Shown here: positions 15,855-24,805 of the stretch, piece after piece | Numbering within the stretch: position 1 is the first letter of the stretch | Layout of the letters: every line of letters begins with the position of its first letter | Origin: Microbacterium hydrocarbonoxydans | Lineage (GTDB): Bacteria; Actinomycetota; Actinomycetes; Actinomycetales; Microbacteriaceae | Direction: 5' to 3' | Assembly (NCBI RefSeq): GCF_904831005.1 | Contig: NZ_LR882982.1 | Location: 930,001 to 994,000 of the forward strand | DNA: 64,000 nucleotides | Position numbers and translations under genes: made by a program | The notes under the pieces: model-generated | The model's input: only the letters and a program-made list of their open reading frames with translations | What the model was told of the DNA's origin: nothing | Database searches by the model: none

Positions 15855-17378
15855 TCAACTGCGCAGCAGCGCTCGCAGGGTCTGGATCGTGTCGGCGTCG
15901 GCGGGGTTCTTGTCAGGTCGATAGCCCTTGACTCTCGCGAACCGCAACGCGATGCCTCCGGGGTATCGCGGCGATCGCTGCACGCCGTCGATCGCGATCT
16001 CGACCACGAATTCGGGGCGCAGGAACACCGTGCTCTGGGTGCGCCGCGTCTCGAGCGGCGGGAAGTTCTCGGTCTGCCAGCGCAGCAGCTCGTCGGTGAG
16101 TCCCTTGAATGTCTTGCCGACCATGACGAGGCCGCCGGGTTCGCCGAACTCGCCGCTCGGATCGAGCGCACCGAGATGCAGGTTCGACAGCAGGCCCTGG
16201 CGACGACCGGAGCCCCATTCGGCGGCGAGCACGACCAGGTCGTAGGTCAGCACGGGCTTGACCTTGACCCAGGATTTGCCGCGACGCCCAGCCGAGTAGG
16301 GCGCGTCGATCCCCTTGACGAGCACGCCCTCATGGCCTGCCGCGAGCGCTTCTCGCGATAGCTGCTCGGCCGCGTCGACGTCGTCGGTCACGATGCCCGG
16401 CATGCGCCACTCGCCTGCGACCCGCGTGAGCTCGGCCAGTCGGATCGAGAGCGGCTCGTCGAGCAGATCGCGCCCGTCGACGTGCAGGATGTCGAAGAAC
16501 CAGGGGCGCAGCACGAGCTCGCGGGAGACATCGGCCCCGAACCGCGACATCGTCTCTTGGAACGGGCGGGGGCCGCCGTCTTCGTCGAGCGAGAGCGTCT
16601 CGCCGTCGAGGATCACGTCGTGAACAGGGAGCGCGCGCACGATCTCGACGAGCTCGGGCACACGGTGGGTGATGTCGGCGAGGCTGCGGGTGTAGACGCT
16701 CACGTCGTCTCCGCTGCGGTGCACCTGGATGCGTGCTCCGTCGAGCTTGTACTCCACGGATGCGGCGCCGGTGATCTCGAGCGCCGCAGTCGGAGTGGCC
16801 GCGGTCGATGCGAGCATCGGCAGCACGGGGCGCCCCACCACCAGGCCGACCGCGTCGAGTTCGTCCTGCGTGCCGGTGAGCGCGAGCACCGCGGTCTCGC
16901 CGAGGTCGCCGGAGAGCATCGCGGCTCGGCGCACCGAGGCCGCCGGCCGATCGGCGGCACGGGCGATGGCGTCGAGCAGCACACCCCCGAGTGCGCCGGT
17001 GCGCAGCTCGCCCAGCATCGCGCGCGACAGGAGATCCCATTCGCTGGCCGTGGCCTGTGACGCGAGGGCCGAGAGGATCGCGGAACGCGCTGCGGCCGAC
17101 CCTGAGCCGGACGAGCCGGTCAGCGCCTCGAACGCGCGATCGACGTCGCTGATGGACAGCGTGGGTTCATCGGCGTGGTGCACCTCGAGCGCGGCCACGC
17201 CACGCCAGCCCACGCCGAGTCGCCCCTGGCGTGGCGTCGCCAGAAGCAGCCCGACGAGGGCGGGCACGTCGTCGGCGTCTGCACGCGTCAGCAACCGTGC
17301 GAGGGCATCGATCTTCGCGAGACGCGAGGCAGTGGCGGTGACCTCTTCGGCGGTGGAGACGAGCTCCGAGAGCAACAT
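15855..17378 (-). CDS. ATP-dependent DNA ligase
   Basis: A 507-residue ligase with the full three-domain layout. The helical DNA-binding N-terminal domain spans about 1-180. The adenylation domain has the nucleophile Lys211 in EYKLDGARIQVHR, plus ILDGETLS and GHEGVLVKG motifs. The OB-fold C-terminal domain has the motif VI-like LRFARVKGYRPDK. It resembles the actinobacterial LigB group, which is accessory to the NAD-dependent LigA and probably acts in repair. It has no Ku or primase partner nearby, unlike LigD systems. It is convergent with the PRTase gene and transcribed away from nothing obviously linked. Confidence 0.92.
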   Translation of the reverse strand: MLLSELVSTAEEVTATASRLAKIDALARLLTRADADDVPALVGLLLATPRQGRLGVGWRGVAALEVHHADEPTLSISDVDRAFEALTGSSGSGSAAARSAILSALASQATASEWDLLSRAMLGELRTGALGGVLLDAIARAADRPAASVRRAAMLSGDLGETAVLALTGTQDELDAVGLVVGRPVLPMLASTAATPTAALEITGAASVEYKLDGARIQVHRSGDDVSVYTRSLADITHRVPELVEIVRALPVHDVILDGETLSLDEDGGPRPFQETMSRFGADVSRELVLRPWFFDILHVDGRDLLDEPLSIRLAELTRVAGEWRMPGIVTDDVDAAEQLSREALAAGHEGVLVKGIDAPYSAGRRGKSWVKVKPVLTYDLVVLAAEWGSGRRQGLLSNLHLGALDPSGEFGEPGGLVMVGKTFKGLTDELLRWQTENFPPLETRRTQSTVFLRPEFVVEIAIDGVQRSPRYPGGIALRFARVKGYRPDKNPADADTIQTLRALLRS

Positions 17379-17457
17379 GCATGAAGTCTCGCACCGGCAT
17401 CCGACATCGGCGACAGCCTTGCGTCGGTGCGCCCCGGCGCACTATGCGGGTCGAGCC

Positions 17458-18228
17458 TCAGCGTCCGCGGAACTCCGGCGTGCGCTTCTGCTGGAACGCC
17501 GCGAAGCCCTCGCGGTAGTCGTCGGAGTCGCACAGCGCGGCCTGGGCGGCGTTCTCGAGGTCGATCGACTCCCACAGTGCCAGCCGCTCGTCGCGGATGC
17601 GCGCGACGAGCTGCTTGCTGGCGAGGAACGCGGCAGTGGCTCCTCGTGCAGCGGTGGCAGCGGCATCCGTCGTCGCCTGCACCACGTGGTCGTCCGGCAG
17701 CACCCGTGAGAACAACCCGGAGTCGACGGCCTCCGTGCCGCTCATCAGTCGTCCGGTGTAGATGAGATCGAGCGTCCGATGAGCGCCGAGCCGTTCGACG
17801 AACAGGGCGTGGCCGCCCGAGTCGAGAGTGGCGCCCAGAGCAGCGAACGGCGACCCGATCTTGGCCGACTCGGCGACGTAGACGACATCGGTGGCGATCA
17901 GCAGTCCGAGACCGACGCCGAGACACGCGCCGTGCGCGACGGCGAAGGTCGGGGCGGGGAAACGTGCCATCCTCTGCAGCAGCGGGGTCACGAGCCCGCC
18001 GAGGTAGTGGATCACGTCGTCGTCGCGAGGATCGACGCGCGAGATGTCGCGTCCGGCGCAGAAGGCACGCCCTTCGCCGCGCAGCACCAGCGCGCGCACT
18101 CCCGCGGCCTCCGCCTCGTCATACGCGCGGCCGAGATCGTGCAGCGCCTGCTCGTCGAGGGAGTTGAGCTTCGTCGGCGCATTCAGCACGACGGTGGCCA
18201 CCTCGGCGGCGACGGTGAGATCGATCAT
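17458..18228 (-). CDS. paaG: 2-(1,2-epoxyphenyl)acetyl-CoA isomerase / enoyl-CoA hydratase family
   Basis: A 256-residue crotonase. Oxyanion-hole segments are GRAFCAGRDIS and AHGACLGVGLG. At the active site the first catalytic Glu of true hydratases is absent, and the second position carries Asp (ATLDSGGHALF), as in PaaG, which isomerises the phenylacetyl-CoA epoxide to the oxepin. It is the last gene of the paaABCDE operon, 10 bp after paaE, which supports this assignment. A plain enoyl-CoA hydratase (PaaF role) is the alternative; the paaF-like gene in the second operon covers that step. Confidence 0.8.
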   Translation of the reverse strand: MIDLTVAAEVATVVLNAPTKLNSLDEQALHDLGRAYDEAEAAGVRALVLRGEGRAFCAGRDISRVDPRDDDVIHYLGGLVTPLLQRMARFPAPTFAVAHGACLGVGLGLLIATDVVYVAESAKIGSPFAALGATLDSGGHALFVERLGAHRTLDLIYTGRLMSGTEAVDSGLFSRVLPDDHVVQATTDAAATAARGATAAFLASKQLVARIRDERLALWESIDLENAAQAALCDSDDYREGFAAFQQKRTPEFRGR

Positions 18229-18238
18229 GGGATGCTCC

Positions 18239-19417
18239 TCAGACGTCGTAGTCGACCACGATGCGGTCGCTCGTGGGGTGCGACTGACAGGTCAGCACGT
18301 AACCGCGCTCGAGTTCGTCGGGTTCGAGCGCGTAGTTCTCGGTCATGGTCACGCTGCCTTCGACGACTCTGGCGCGGCAGGTGCCGCAGACGCCGCCCGC
18401 GCACGCGAACGGCGCGTCGGGTCGCACCCGCAGAGCGGCGTTCAGCACGGACTCGTGCGCGTCGACCGGGCTCTCGACGGTGGACGAGACGCCGTCGAGG
18501 TTGACCTCGATGCGGATCGTCTTCTCACCCGCGCGCACCTCGACCGGGCGGGCGGCGCGCGCCGGCTCGTCACCGGTCGTGAAGAGCTCGAAGCGGATGT
18601 GCTCCCGCGGCACTCCGACATCGGCGAGCACCTCTCGGCACAGGTCGACCAGTGAGAGCGGCCCGCACAGGAACCACTCGTCGACGTCGGCCGGGTCGAT
18701 GAGAGCCCGCAGGATGGTGCGCAGCTTCTCCTCGTCGATGCGTCCCGACAGCACCGGCGCGGTGCGCTGTTCGCGCGACAGCACGTGGTGCAGCGTCAGC
18801 CGCGTCGGGTAGCGATCCTTGAGGTCGGCGAGATCTTCGAGGAACATCACGTCGAGTGTCGAGCGGTTCGTGTAGAGCAGTGTGAAGCGCGAGGTGTCGG
18901 AGCGCGTCAGCACGGTGTGGGCGAGAGACATCAGCGGGGTGATGCCGGATCCGGCGGCGATGCCGACGACGTGACGCTGATCGAGATCGTCGAGACCCGA
19001 GGTGAAGGTGCCCTGTGGGCTCATCACATCGATCTCGAATCCGGGGTGGAGGCCGGTCTGCGCCCAGGTCGAGAACAGCCCGCCCTCGTCGCGCTTCACG
19101 GCGACGCTGAGCCTGGTCGGAACACGCGCGGCGATCTGCTCGGCGGTGCGATGCTCGGGGGCACGGCACAACGAGTACGACCGGCGCACCTCGGTGCCGT
19201 CGAGCGTCGTGCGCAGGGCGACATACTGGCCGGGCAGGTGGTCGTAGTCTTCGGCCAGCTCGGCGGGGACCGTGAAGGTGACTTCGACCGAGTCATCGGT
19301 CAGGGGACGCACCTCTTCGACCGCGAGGGTGTGGAAACGCGCGCGCTTCTTCGTCGGCGCGGCAGCCCGGCGAGGAGGCGCCGAGGGTGCAGGACCGGAG
19401 ACGGCGAACAGCGACAT
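18239..19417 (-). CDS. paaE: Phenylacetyl-CoA epoxidase, reductase subunit
   Basis: A 392-residue electron-transfer subunit that passes electrons from NADPH to the PaaA diiron centre. The N-terminal FAD-binding barrel has RSYSLCR (FAD contact), and the NAD-binding lobe has GIAAGSGITPLMSL. The C-terminal plant-type 2Fe-2S ferredoxin domain has the Cys ligands in CAGGVCGTCRARV and TCQSH. Homology starts at ATG 19417, where it overlaps the paaD stop by one base (TGATG). A longer in-frame reading upstream is not protein-like. Confidence 0.93.
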   Translation of the reverse strand: MSLFAVSGPAPSAPPRRAAAPTKKRARFHTLAVEEVRPLTDDSVEVTFTVPAELAEDYDHLPGQYVALRTTLDGTEVRRSYSLCRAPEHRTAEQIAARVPTRLSVAVKRDEGGLFSTWAQTGLHPGFEIDVMSPQGTFTSGLDDLDQRHVVGIAAGSGITPLMSLAHTVLTRSDTSRFTLLYTNRSTLDVMFLEDLADLKDRYPTRLTLHHVLSREQRTAPVLSGRIDEEKLRTILRALIDPADVDEWFLCGPLSLVDLCREVLADVGVPREHIRFELFTTGDEPARAARPVEVRAGEKTIRIEVNLDGVSSTVESPVDAHESVLNAALRVRPDAPFACAGGVCGTCRARVVEGSVTMTENYALEPDELERGYVLTCQSHPTSDRIVVDYDV

Positions 19418-19923
19418 CAGTGCACCTTGAAGTGGTCGAAGGGTTCGAGGCACGCGCGGCATTCGAACAGCGCCTTGCACGACGTCGATCCGAACCGCGA
19501 GACCTCGCGGGTGTCGAGCGAGCCGCACCGGGGGCACCGCACGCTGATGGCGAGGCGGATCGGGCCGGACGAGATCGCGGAGCGCCCGCTGGGAGGCGCG
19601 ATGCCGTACTCCGCGAGCTTCCGCTTGCCGGCATCCGACATCCAGTCCGTCGTCCACGCGGGGGAGAGCACCAGCCGGACCTCGACCTGGGCGTATCCCG
19701 CAGCGGTGAGAGCCAGGATGACGTCGTCGCGGATCGTGTCCATGGCCGGGCACCCGCTGTAGGTCGGGGTGATGTCGACGCGCACGACGTCGCGGTCGAC
19801 GTCGACCGCGCGCAGCACGCCGAGGTCCTCGATCGTGAGCACCGGCACCTCGGGGTCGGCGACCGACGCCGCGATCCGCCAGGCGGCGGCCCGCGAGTGC
19901 GTCTGCGCAGCGCCGATCACCAT
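19417..19923 (-). CDS. paaD: Phenylacetyl-CoA epoxidase complex, PaaD (Fe-S/MIP18-like) protein
   Basis: A 168-residue protein. The N-terminal DUF59/MIP18-like domain carries the characteristic DPEVPVLTIEDLGVLR and TYSGCPAMDTI with the reactive Cys. The C-terminal zinc ribbon has two Cys pairs (CPRCGS and CRAC). PaaD is needed to assemble or mature the epoxidase rather than for catalysis. It overlaps paaC by 7 bp upstream and paaE by 1 bp downstream. Confidence 0.93.
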   Translation of the reverse strand: MVIGAAQTHSRAAAWRIAASVADPEVPVLTIEDLGVLRAVDVDRDVVRVDITPTYSGCPAMDTIRDDVILALTAAGYAQVEVRLVLSPAWTTDWMSDAGKRKLAEYGIAPPSGRSAISSGPIRLAISVRCPRCGSLDTREVSRFGSTSCKALFECRACLEPFDHFKVH

Positions 19924-20759
19924 GATGCTCCCGGATGCCGTCGCGCGAGCACCTGCATCTCGGCGAGCAGGTGGCCGAGCGGCGTCGCGTGCGCGCCCCG
20001 TCGGCCGCCGGCCGAGGATGCCGAGACGGCGGGTGTCGTGAGCTCGGCCTCGGCGAAGACGGTGTCGACCACTGCGTCGAAACCGGGGCGCAACGTCGAC
20101 GGTCGCACTGCGGCGTCGCCGAGACGTTCGATGAGCGACTCGTCACGGAAGAGCTCGTCGACATACGGCCAGACGTCGGTCAGCGCTCGCAGGATGCGTC
20201 GTCGGGACTCGTCCGTGCCGCCGGCGAGCCGCAGCACCCACTGCACCGAGTGATCGCGGTGGTAGTCGACCTCTTTGAGGGACTTCTCGGCGATCGCCGC
20301 GAGCGTGGGGTCGCTGCTCGCCCGCAGTGCCGAGTACAGCTCGAACATGTAGGTCGACACGACGAACTGACGCGCGATCGTCTGCGCGAAGTCGCCATTG
20401 GGCTGCTCGACGATCCAGGCGCTGCGGAACTCGGGCTCGTCGCGGAAGTACGCGAGGTCGTCTTCGGATCGTCCGTCGAAGGACCCCGCGAAGTGCAGGA
20501 ACGAACGGGCATGGCCGAGCAGGTCGAGCGCGATGTTGCCGAGCGCGACGTCTTCTTCGAGTTCGGGTGCGCGGGAGATCCACTCACCGAGCTGCTGCGA
20601 CAGGATGAGTGCGTCGTCGCCGAGCCACAGCGCATACTCGGCGACGTCGGCTGACGTCGCCGCGGAGCCTGTTCCGGTGAGCTCGTCACTCAACCGGAGC
20701 TCGTCGACCGAGACGTCGCCGTGCGGATCTCCATGGAGGTCGCCGTGGAAGTCGTTCAC
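19917..20759 (-). CDS. paaC: Phenylacetyl-CoA epoxidase, structural subunit PaaC
   Basis: A 280-residue ferritin-like, all-helical subunit that pairs with PaaA and stabilises the epoxidase. Typical segments are EYALWLGDDALILSQQLGEWI near the N-terminus, RSFLHFAG, and the helix around KEVDYHRDHSVQWVLRLAGGTDES. As expected for PaaC, the diiron ligand set of PaaA is incomplete. It overlaps paaB by 4 bp and paaD by 7 bp. Confidence 0.94.
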   Translation of the reverse strand: MNDFHGDLHGDPHGDVSVDELRLSDELTGTGSAATSADVAEYALWLGDDALILSQQLGEWISRAPELEEDVALGNIALDLLGHARSFLHFAGSFDGRSEDDLAYFRDEPEFRSAWIVEQPNGDFAQTIARQFVVSTYMFELYSALRASSDPTLAAIAEKSLKEVDYHRDHSVQWVLRLAGGTDESRRRILRALTDVWPYVDELFRDESLIERLGDAAVRPSTLRPGFDAVVDTVFAEAELTTPAVSASSAGGRRGAHATPLGHLLAEMQVLARRHPGASW

Positions 20760-21061
20760 AGGTGCGGCACCCCCTCGGAGGCCGTGTAGTACACGGCATG
20801 CCGATAGTTCTTGCCGGCGGGGCTCTCGAAGTACGCGCCCTTGGCATCGGGATCGCTGGTCGTGATCGCCTCGGCGGGCACCGCCCAGATCGACACGCCT
20901 TCGCCGCGGCGCGTGTAGAGGTCGCGCGCGTTGCGGATCGCCATGTCGGCATCCGGAGCGTGCAGCGACCCGACGTGGACGTGACTCAGGCCCCGGTTCG
21001 CCCGGACGAAGACCTCCCAGAGGGGCCAGGGCTCGCGCTCGTCGGCACCGGGGGTCGCCAT
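20756..21061 (-). CDS. paaB: Phenylacetyl-CoA epoxidase subunit PaaB
   Basis: A 101-residue small subunit containing the family-defining WPLWEVFVRANRGLSHVHVGSLHA and GEGVSIWAVPA segments. PaaB bridges PaaAC heterodimers and may help dock the reductase. The ATG at 21061 shares its A with the TGA of paaA (TGATG), the usual coupling in this operon. Longer in-frame extensions overlap paaA and have no homology. Confidence 0.94.
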   Translation of the reverse strand: MATPGADEREPWPLWEVFVRANRGLSHVHVGSLHAPDADMAIRNARDLYTRRGEGVSIWAVPAEAITTSDPDAKGAYFESPAGKNYRHAVYYTASEGVPHL

Positions 21062-22038
21062 CAGGCCACCGCCTTCGTCTTCATCGCCTGCTTGCGGGCG
21101 TACTCGGCAGCAGCCTCTCGCACCCACGCGCCGTCTTCGTGCGCGGTGCGGCGACGCTCCAGACGCTCGGCATTGCAGGGCCCGTTGCCGCGCAGCACCT
21201 CGAAGAACTCGTCCCAGTCGATCTCGCCGATCACGTACTGCCCGGTCTCGTCGTCGAAGCGCAGATCAGGATCGGGGAGGGTCACGCCCAGGATCTCGGC
21301 CTGCGGCACGAGCATGCTGACGAAGCGCTGACGCAGCTCGTCGTTGGTGAAGCGCTTGATCTTCCACTTCATCGACTGCGCGGAGTTGGGGGACTGGTCG
21401 TCCGGCGGCCCGAACATCGCCAGACTCGGCCAGTACCAGCGGTCCACGGCATCCTGCGCCATCTGCTTCTGCTCGTCGGTGCCCTGCATCAGCGACAGCA
21501 GGATCTCGAATCCCTGGCGCTGGTGGAACGACTCCTCCTTGCAGACTCTCACCATGGCGCGGCCGTAGGGCCCGTATGAGGCGCGGCACAGAGGCACCTG
21601 GTTGCAGATGGCGGCTCCGTCGACGAGCCACCCGATCGCGCCCATGTCGGCCCAGGTCGGGGTGGGGTAGTTGAAGATCGACGAGTACTTGGCCCGGCCG
21701 CTGATCAGCTGGTCCATCATCTCGTCCCGGGTGATGCCGAGCGTCTGCGCCGCGGAGTAGAGGTAGAGGCCGTGCCCCGCCTCGTCCTGCACCTTGGCCA
21801 TCAGGATCGCCTTGCGCTTGAGGCTCGGCGCCCGGGTGATCCAGTTGCCCTCGGGCTGCATGCCGATGATCTCGGAGTGCGCGTGCTGCGAGATCTGGCG
21901 GATCAGCGTCTTGCGATAGGCGTCGGGCATCCAATCACGGGGCTCGATCCGCTGCTCGTTCGCGATGAGCTCGTCGAACAGTCGCTGGTCTTCAGAGAGC
22001 TCGTCGCCTATGAGGGAGAGATCTGCGGGGCTGGTCAT
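21061..22038 (-). CDS. paaA: Phenylacetyl-CoA epoxidase, catalytic diiron subunit
   Basis: A 325-residue subunit that epoxidises the ring of phenylacetyl-CoA at a diiron centre. The ferritin-like Glu/His ligands are visible in [29 protein letters not shown] and [13 protein letters not shown]. The ATG at 22038 is chosen because GAGGAG lies 6 nt upstream; the adjacent ATG at 22041 would be too close. It is the first gene of paaABCDE-G, preceded by a PaaR-type box. Confidence 0.95.
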   Translation of the reverse strand: MTSPADLSLIGDELSEDQRLFDELIANEQRIEPRDWMPDAYRKTLIRQISQHAHSEIIGMQPEGNWITRAPSLKRKAILMAKVQDEAGHGLYLYSAAQTLGITRDEMMDQLISGRAKYSSIFNYPTPTWADMGAIGWLVDGAAICNQVPLCRASYGPYGRAMVRVCKEESFHQRQGFEILLSLMQGTDEQKQMAQDAVDRWYWPSLAMFGPPDDQSPNSAQSMKWKIKRFTNDELRQRFVSMLVPQAEILGVTLPDPDLRFDDETGQYVIGEIDWDEFFEVLRGNGPCNAERLERRRTAHEDGAWVREAAAEYARKQAMKTKAVA

Positions 22039-22067
22039 CATCGACTCCTCGGTGTCCGACCTGTTTT

Positions 22068-22089
22068 ACTGACCGGTCGTTAGGTAATT
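22068..22089. promoter_or_regulatory. PaaR-type operator upstream of paaABCDE
   Basis: The site is ACTGACCGGTC followed by GTTAGGTAATT. It follows the two-half pattern ACTnACCGnnC / GnnCGGTnAGT that I recall for Corynebacterium PaaR, with two mismatches, both in the right half. It lies 30 bp upstream of the paaA start. Similar boxes occur at 31418-31439 and 38576-38597. Confidence 0.75.
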
Positions 22090-22147
22090 CTGACACGGAG
22101 GTCGGCCGGACGCAAGGAGCCGGCACGAGTGGGCGCTCGGCGGGCGC

Positions 22148-22567
22148 TCAGCGCGAGCGGGAGACGAGGTCGAGGAGGGCTCTGCCGTAGGCCTCGGAAG
22201 GGTCGGGATGCTCGAAGCGCAGGGTCTCGCCGGCGATCTCGACCTCGACGACGAAGGCGTCGGGGAGGCGGGTCAGCGCGCGGAACGTTCCGCGCAGCAG
22301 CTCCCGCAGCTGATCCTCGCGCGGCAGCCACACCGCGTCTGCGAGCGTGACCGCGTCGAGAGCCCACTCGGTCGTGCCGTTGAAGGCGAGATCCACGCCG
22401 CTCGGGGTCTGGCGGGCCTCGATCGTCATCTCGCTGACCGTGAAGACGTCGGCCTCGGCTTCGAGTTCGACCTCGTTCGGAAGGTCGAGCTGGAAGCGGT
22501 CGCCCTCGGACGGATGCCACACGAGCCCGGCGTCTCGCAGGGACACGGCCAGTTCGCGGGTGATCAT
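22148..22567 (-). CDS. Conserved protein of unknown function, 139 aa
   Basis: Not recognised with certainty. It is a small acidic soluble protein with no signal peptide or membrane segment, starting MITRELAVSLRDAGLVWHPS and rich in alternating beta/alpha segments. Similar short actinobacterial proteins have been labelled pilus assembly CpaE in databases, a label I would not trust. There is no Shine-Dalgarno sequence. Instead TAGCGT ends 6 nt before the ATG, so it may be translated from a leaderless transcript. It is divergent from recQ and separated from paaA by the PaaR box. Confidence 0.7.
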   Translation of the reverse strand: MITRELAVSLRDAGLVWHPSEGDRFQLDLPNEVELEAEADVFTVSEMTIEARQTPSGVDLAFNGTTEWALDAVTLADAVWLPREDQLRELLRGTFRALTRLPDAFVVEVEIAGETLRFEHPDPSEAYGRALLDLVSRSR

Positions 22568-22660
22568 CGTTCCACGCTAGACGACCCGGTCGAGGCGGGA
22601 CGCGATTGCGCCTGTGAACAAGGCGCTCGCGGTGTCGGAGGGTTCGGGCAGAGTGGACAC

Positions 22661-24781
22661 ATGACCTCTCCCGCCTCTGTCGACACCCGCATCGCAGCGC
22701 TCTCGGCCCTGCGCGAGCTCGTCGGCCGCCCTGACGCCGACTTCCACGACGGCCAGTACGAGGCGATCGAGGCCCTGGTCGAGGGCCGTCGTCGCGCACT
22801 CGTCGTGCAGCGCACCGGGTGGGGCAAGTCGGCGGTGTACTTCGTCGCGACGCTGCTTCTGCGCCGCCAGGGGGCAGGGCCCACGGTGCTCGTCTCGCCG
22901 CTTCTCGCGCTGATGCGTGATCAGATAGCCGCAGCCGAGCGGGCAGGTGTTCGAGCGGTGGCGATCAATTCGACCAATGCGCACGAATGGTCCGAGGTGA
23001 TGGCGCAGCTCGACCGCGACGAGGTCGACGTGCTGCTCGTCTCTCCCGAGCGGCTCAACAATCCCGCGTTCCGCGAGCAGCAGCTGCCGGCGCTCGTGCG
23101 GAGGATCGGCATGCTGGTGGTCGATGAGGCGCACTGCATCAGTGACTGGGGGCACGACTTCCGACCGGACTATCGGCGGCTGCGCGACCTGATCGAGCAG
23201 ATGCCGCCCGCGGTGCCGGTGCTGGCGACCACCGCCACGGCCAACAGCCGGGTCGTCGCCGACGTCGCGGAGCAGCTCGGCACGGGTGGCGCGGTCGATG
23301 CAGGGAGTCCCGAGGTGCTGACGATCCGTGGTCCCCTCGCGCGTACCTCGCTTCGACTGGGCGTGCTGCGCCTGCGCGACTCTGCGAGCCGGTTGGCCTG
23401 GTTACTCAGTCACATCGACGATCTGCCGGGTTCCGGCATCATCTACACGCTCACCGTCGCTGCCGCGGTCGACACCGCCCGACTGCTGCGCGAGCACGGT
23501 CACGAGGTGCGCGCCTATACGGGGCAGACCGACACCGACGAGCGCACCGAATCCGAAGGGATGCTGAAGCGCAACGAGGTCAAGGCCCTCGTCGCCACGA
23601 GCGCGCTCGGCATGGGCTTCGACAAGCCGGATCTCGGGTTCGTGCTGCACCTCGGCGCACCGTCGTCTCCGGTCGCCTACTACCAGCAGGTCGGTCGCGC
23701 CGGCCGTGCCAGCGAGAGCGCCGACGTGCTGCTGCTCCCCGGCGTCGAAGACCGCGACATCTGGCACTACTTCGCGACGGCGTCGATGCCTGATCGCGAG
23801 CGCGCCGAGCGGGTGATCGCAGCACTCGGCGATCAGCCCATCTCGACGCCGGCGCTCGAGGCGATGGTCGACATCCGGCGCACGCCCCTTGAGCTGCTGC
23901 TCAAGGTGCTCGACGTCGACGGCGCGGTGCGTCGGGTGCAGGGCGGGTGGGTCGCGACAGGACAGCCGTGGACCTACGACGCCGAGCGCTACGAGCGCAT
24001 CGCGGCCGAGCGTCGCGCCGAGCAGCAGCACATGATCGACTACGAGCAGACCGACGGATGCCGCATGGAGTTCCTGCAGCGATCGCTCGACGACGACACG
24101 GCTGCGCCGTGCGGGAGGTGCGACAACTGCGCCGGCATCTGGTTCCCGAGCGAGATCGGCGAATCGGCGACGACGCAGGCCGCGGAATCGCTCGATCGCG
24201 TGGGTGTCCCGGTCGAGCCCCGTCGCGCGTGGCCGACCGGGGCCGACAAGCTCGACGTGCCGGTGAAAGGGCGCATCCCCGCGGGGGAGCAGTCGGGGGA
24301 GGGGCGCGCGCTCGCCCGACTCACCGACCTCGGCTGGGGAGGGACGCTGCGCGAGCTCTTCGCGGCAGGGGCGCCTGATGCGGTCGTGACACCGCAGGTG
24401 CTCGGCGGCTGTGTGCGGGTGCTCGCAGACTGGGGGTGGACCGAGCGTCCCGTCGCGGTGATCGCCATGCCGTCGCGGTCTCATCCGCTGCTCGTCGACT
24501 CGCTCGCCCGGGGGATCGCCGAGATCGGACGCCTGCCGTACCTCGGCGCGCTCGACCTGGTGAACGGCGGGCCGACGGGTCAGCCGGGCGGCAACAGCGT
24601 GTTCCGACTGGCAGGGCTGTGGAACACGTTCAGCGCGCGGAGCCTCGACGTGCCCGCCGGTCCGGTGCTGCTCGTCGACGACATGGCCGACAGCCGCTGG
24701 ACTCTGACGGTCGCCGCACGCACACTGCGTCGGGCGGGTGCGACGGAGGTGCTCCCGTTCGTGCTCGCGCTGCGCGGCTGA
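22661..24781 (+). CDS. RecQ-family DNA helicase fused to a C-terminal phosphoribosyltransferase-like domain
   Basis: A 706-residue protein. The superfamily 2 helicase core spans about 25-370: QRTGWGKS Walker A with Lys56, VVDEAHCIS (DEAH 155-158), TATANSR, and the RecQ motif VI in YYQQVGRAGRA. A RecQ-type zinc element follows, with Cys at CRMEF and CGRCDNC. The last 150 residues end in PVLLVDDMADSRWTLTVAARTL, which is the PRPP-binding loop pattern of type I phosphoribosyltransferases. No HRDC domain is visible. A repair or DNA-unwinding role is secure at family level; the PRTase-like module is unexplained. Homology begins at the ATG at 22661. It interrupts the two paa operons and runs opposite to them. 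Confidence 0.87.
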   Translation: MTSPASVDTRIAALSALRELVGRPDADFHDGQYEAIEALVEGRRRALVVQRTGWGKSAVYFVATLLLRRQGAGPTVLVSPLLALMRDQIAAAERAGVRAVAINSTNAHEWSEVMAQLDRDEVDVLLVSPERLNNPAFREQQLPALVRRIGMLVVDEAHCISDWGHDFRPDYRRLRDLIEQMPPAVPVLATTATANSRVVADVAEQLGTGGAVDAGSPEVLTIRGPLARTSLRLGVLRLRDSASRLAWLLSHIDDLPGSGIIYTLTVAAAVDTARLLREHGHEVRAYTGQTDTDERTESEGMLKRNEVKALVATSALGMGFDKPDLGFVLHLGAPSSPVAYYQQVGRAGRASESADVLLLPGVEDRDIWHYFATASMPDRERAERVIAALGDQPISTPALEAMVDIRRTPLELLLKVLDVDGAVRRVQGGWVATGQPWTYDAERYERIAAERRAEQQHMIDYEQTDGCRMEFLQRSLDDDTAAPCGRCDNCAGIWFPSEIGESATTQAAESLDRVGVPVEPRRAWPTGADKLDVPVKGRIPAGEQSGEGRALARLTDLGWGGTLRELFAAGAPDAVVTPQVLGGCVRVLADWGWTERPVAVIAMPSRSHPLLVDSLARGIAEIGRLPYLGALDLVNGGPTGQPGGNSVFRLAGLWNTFSARSLDVPAGPVLLVDDMADSRWTLTVAARTLRRAGATEVLPFVLALRG

Positions 24782-24805
24782 CGCCGGGTTCCCCCGTTCC
24801 GAGCC

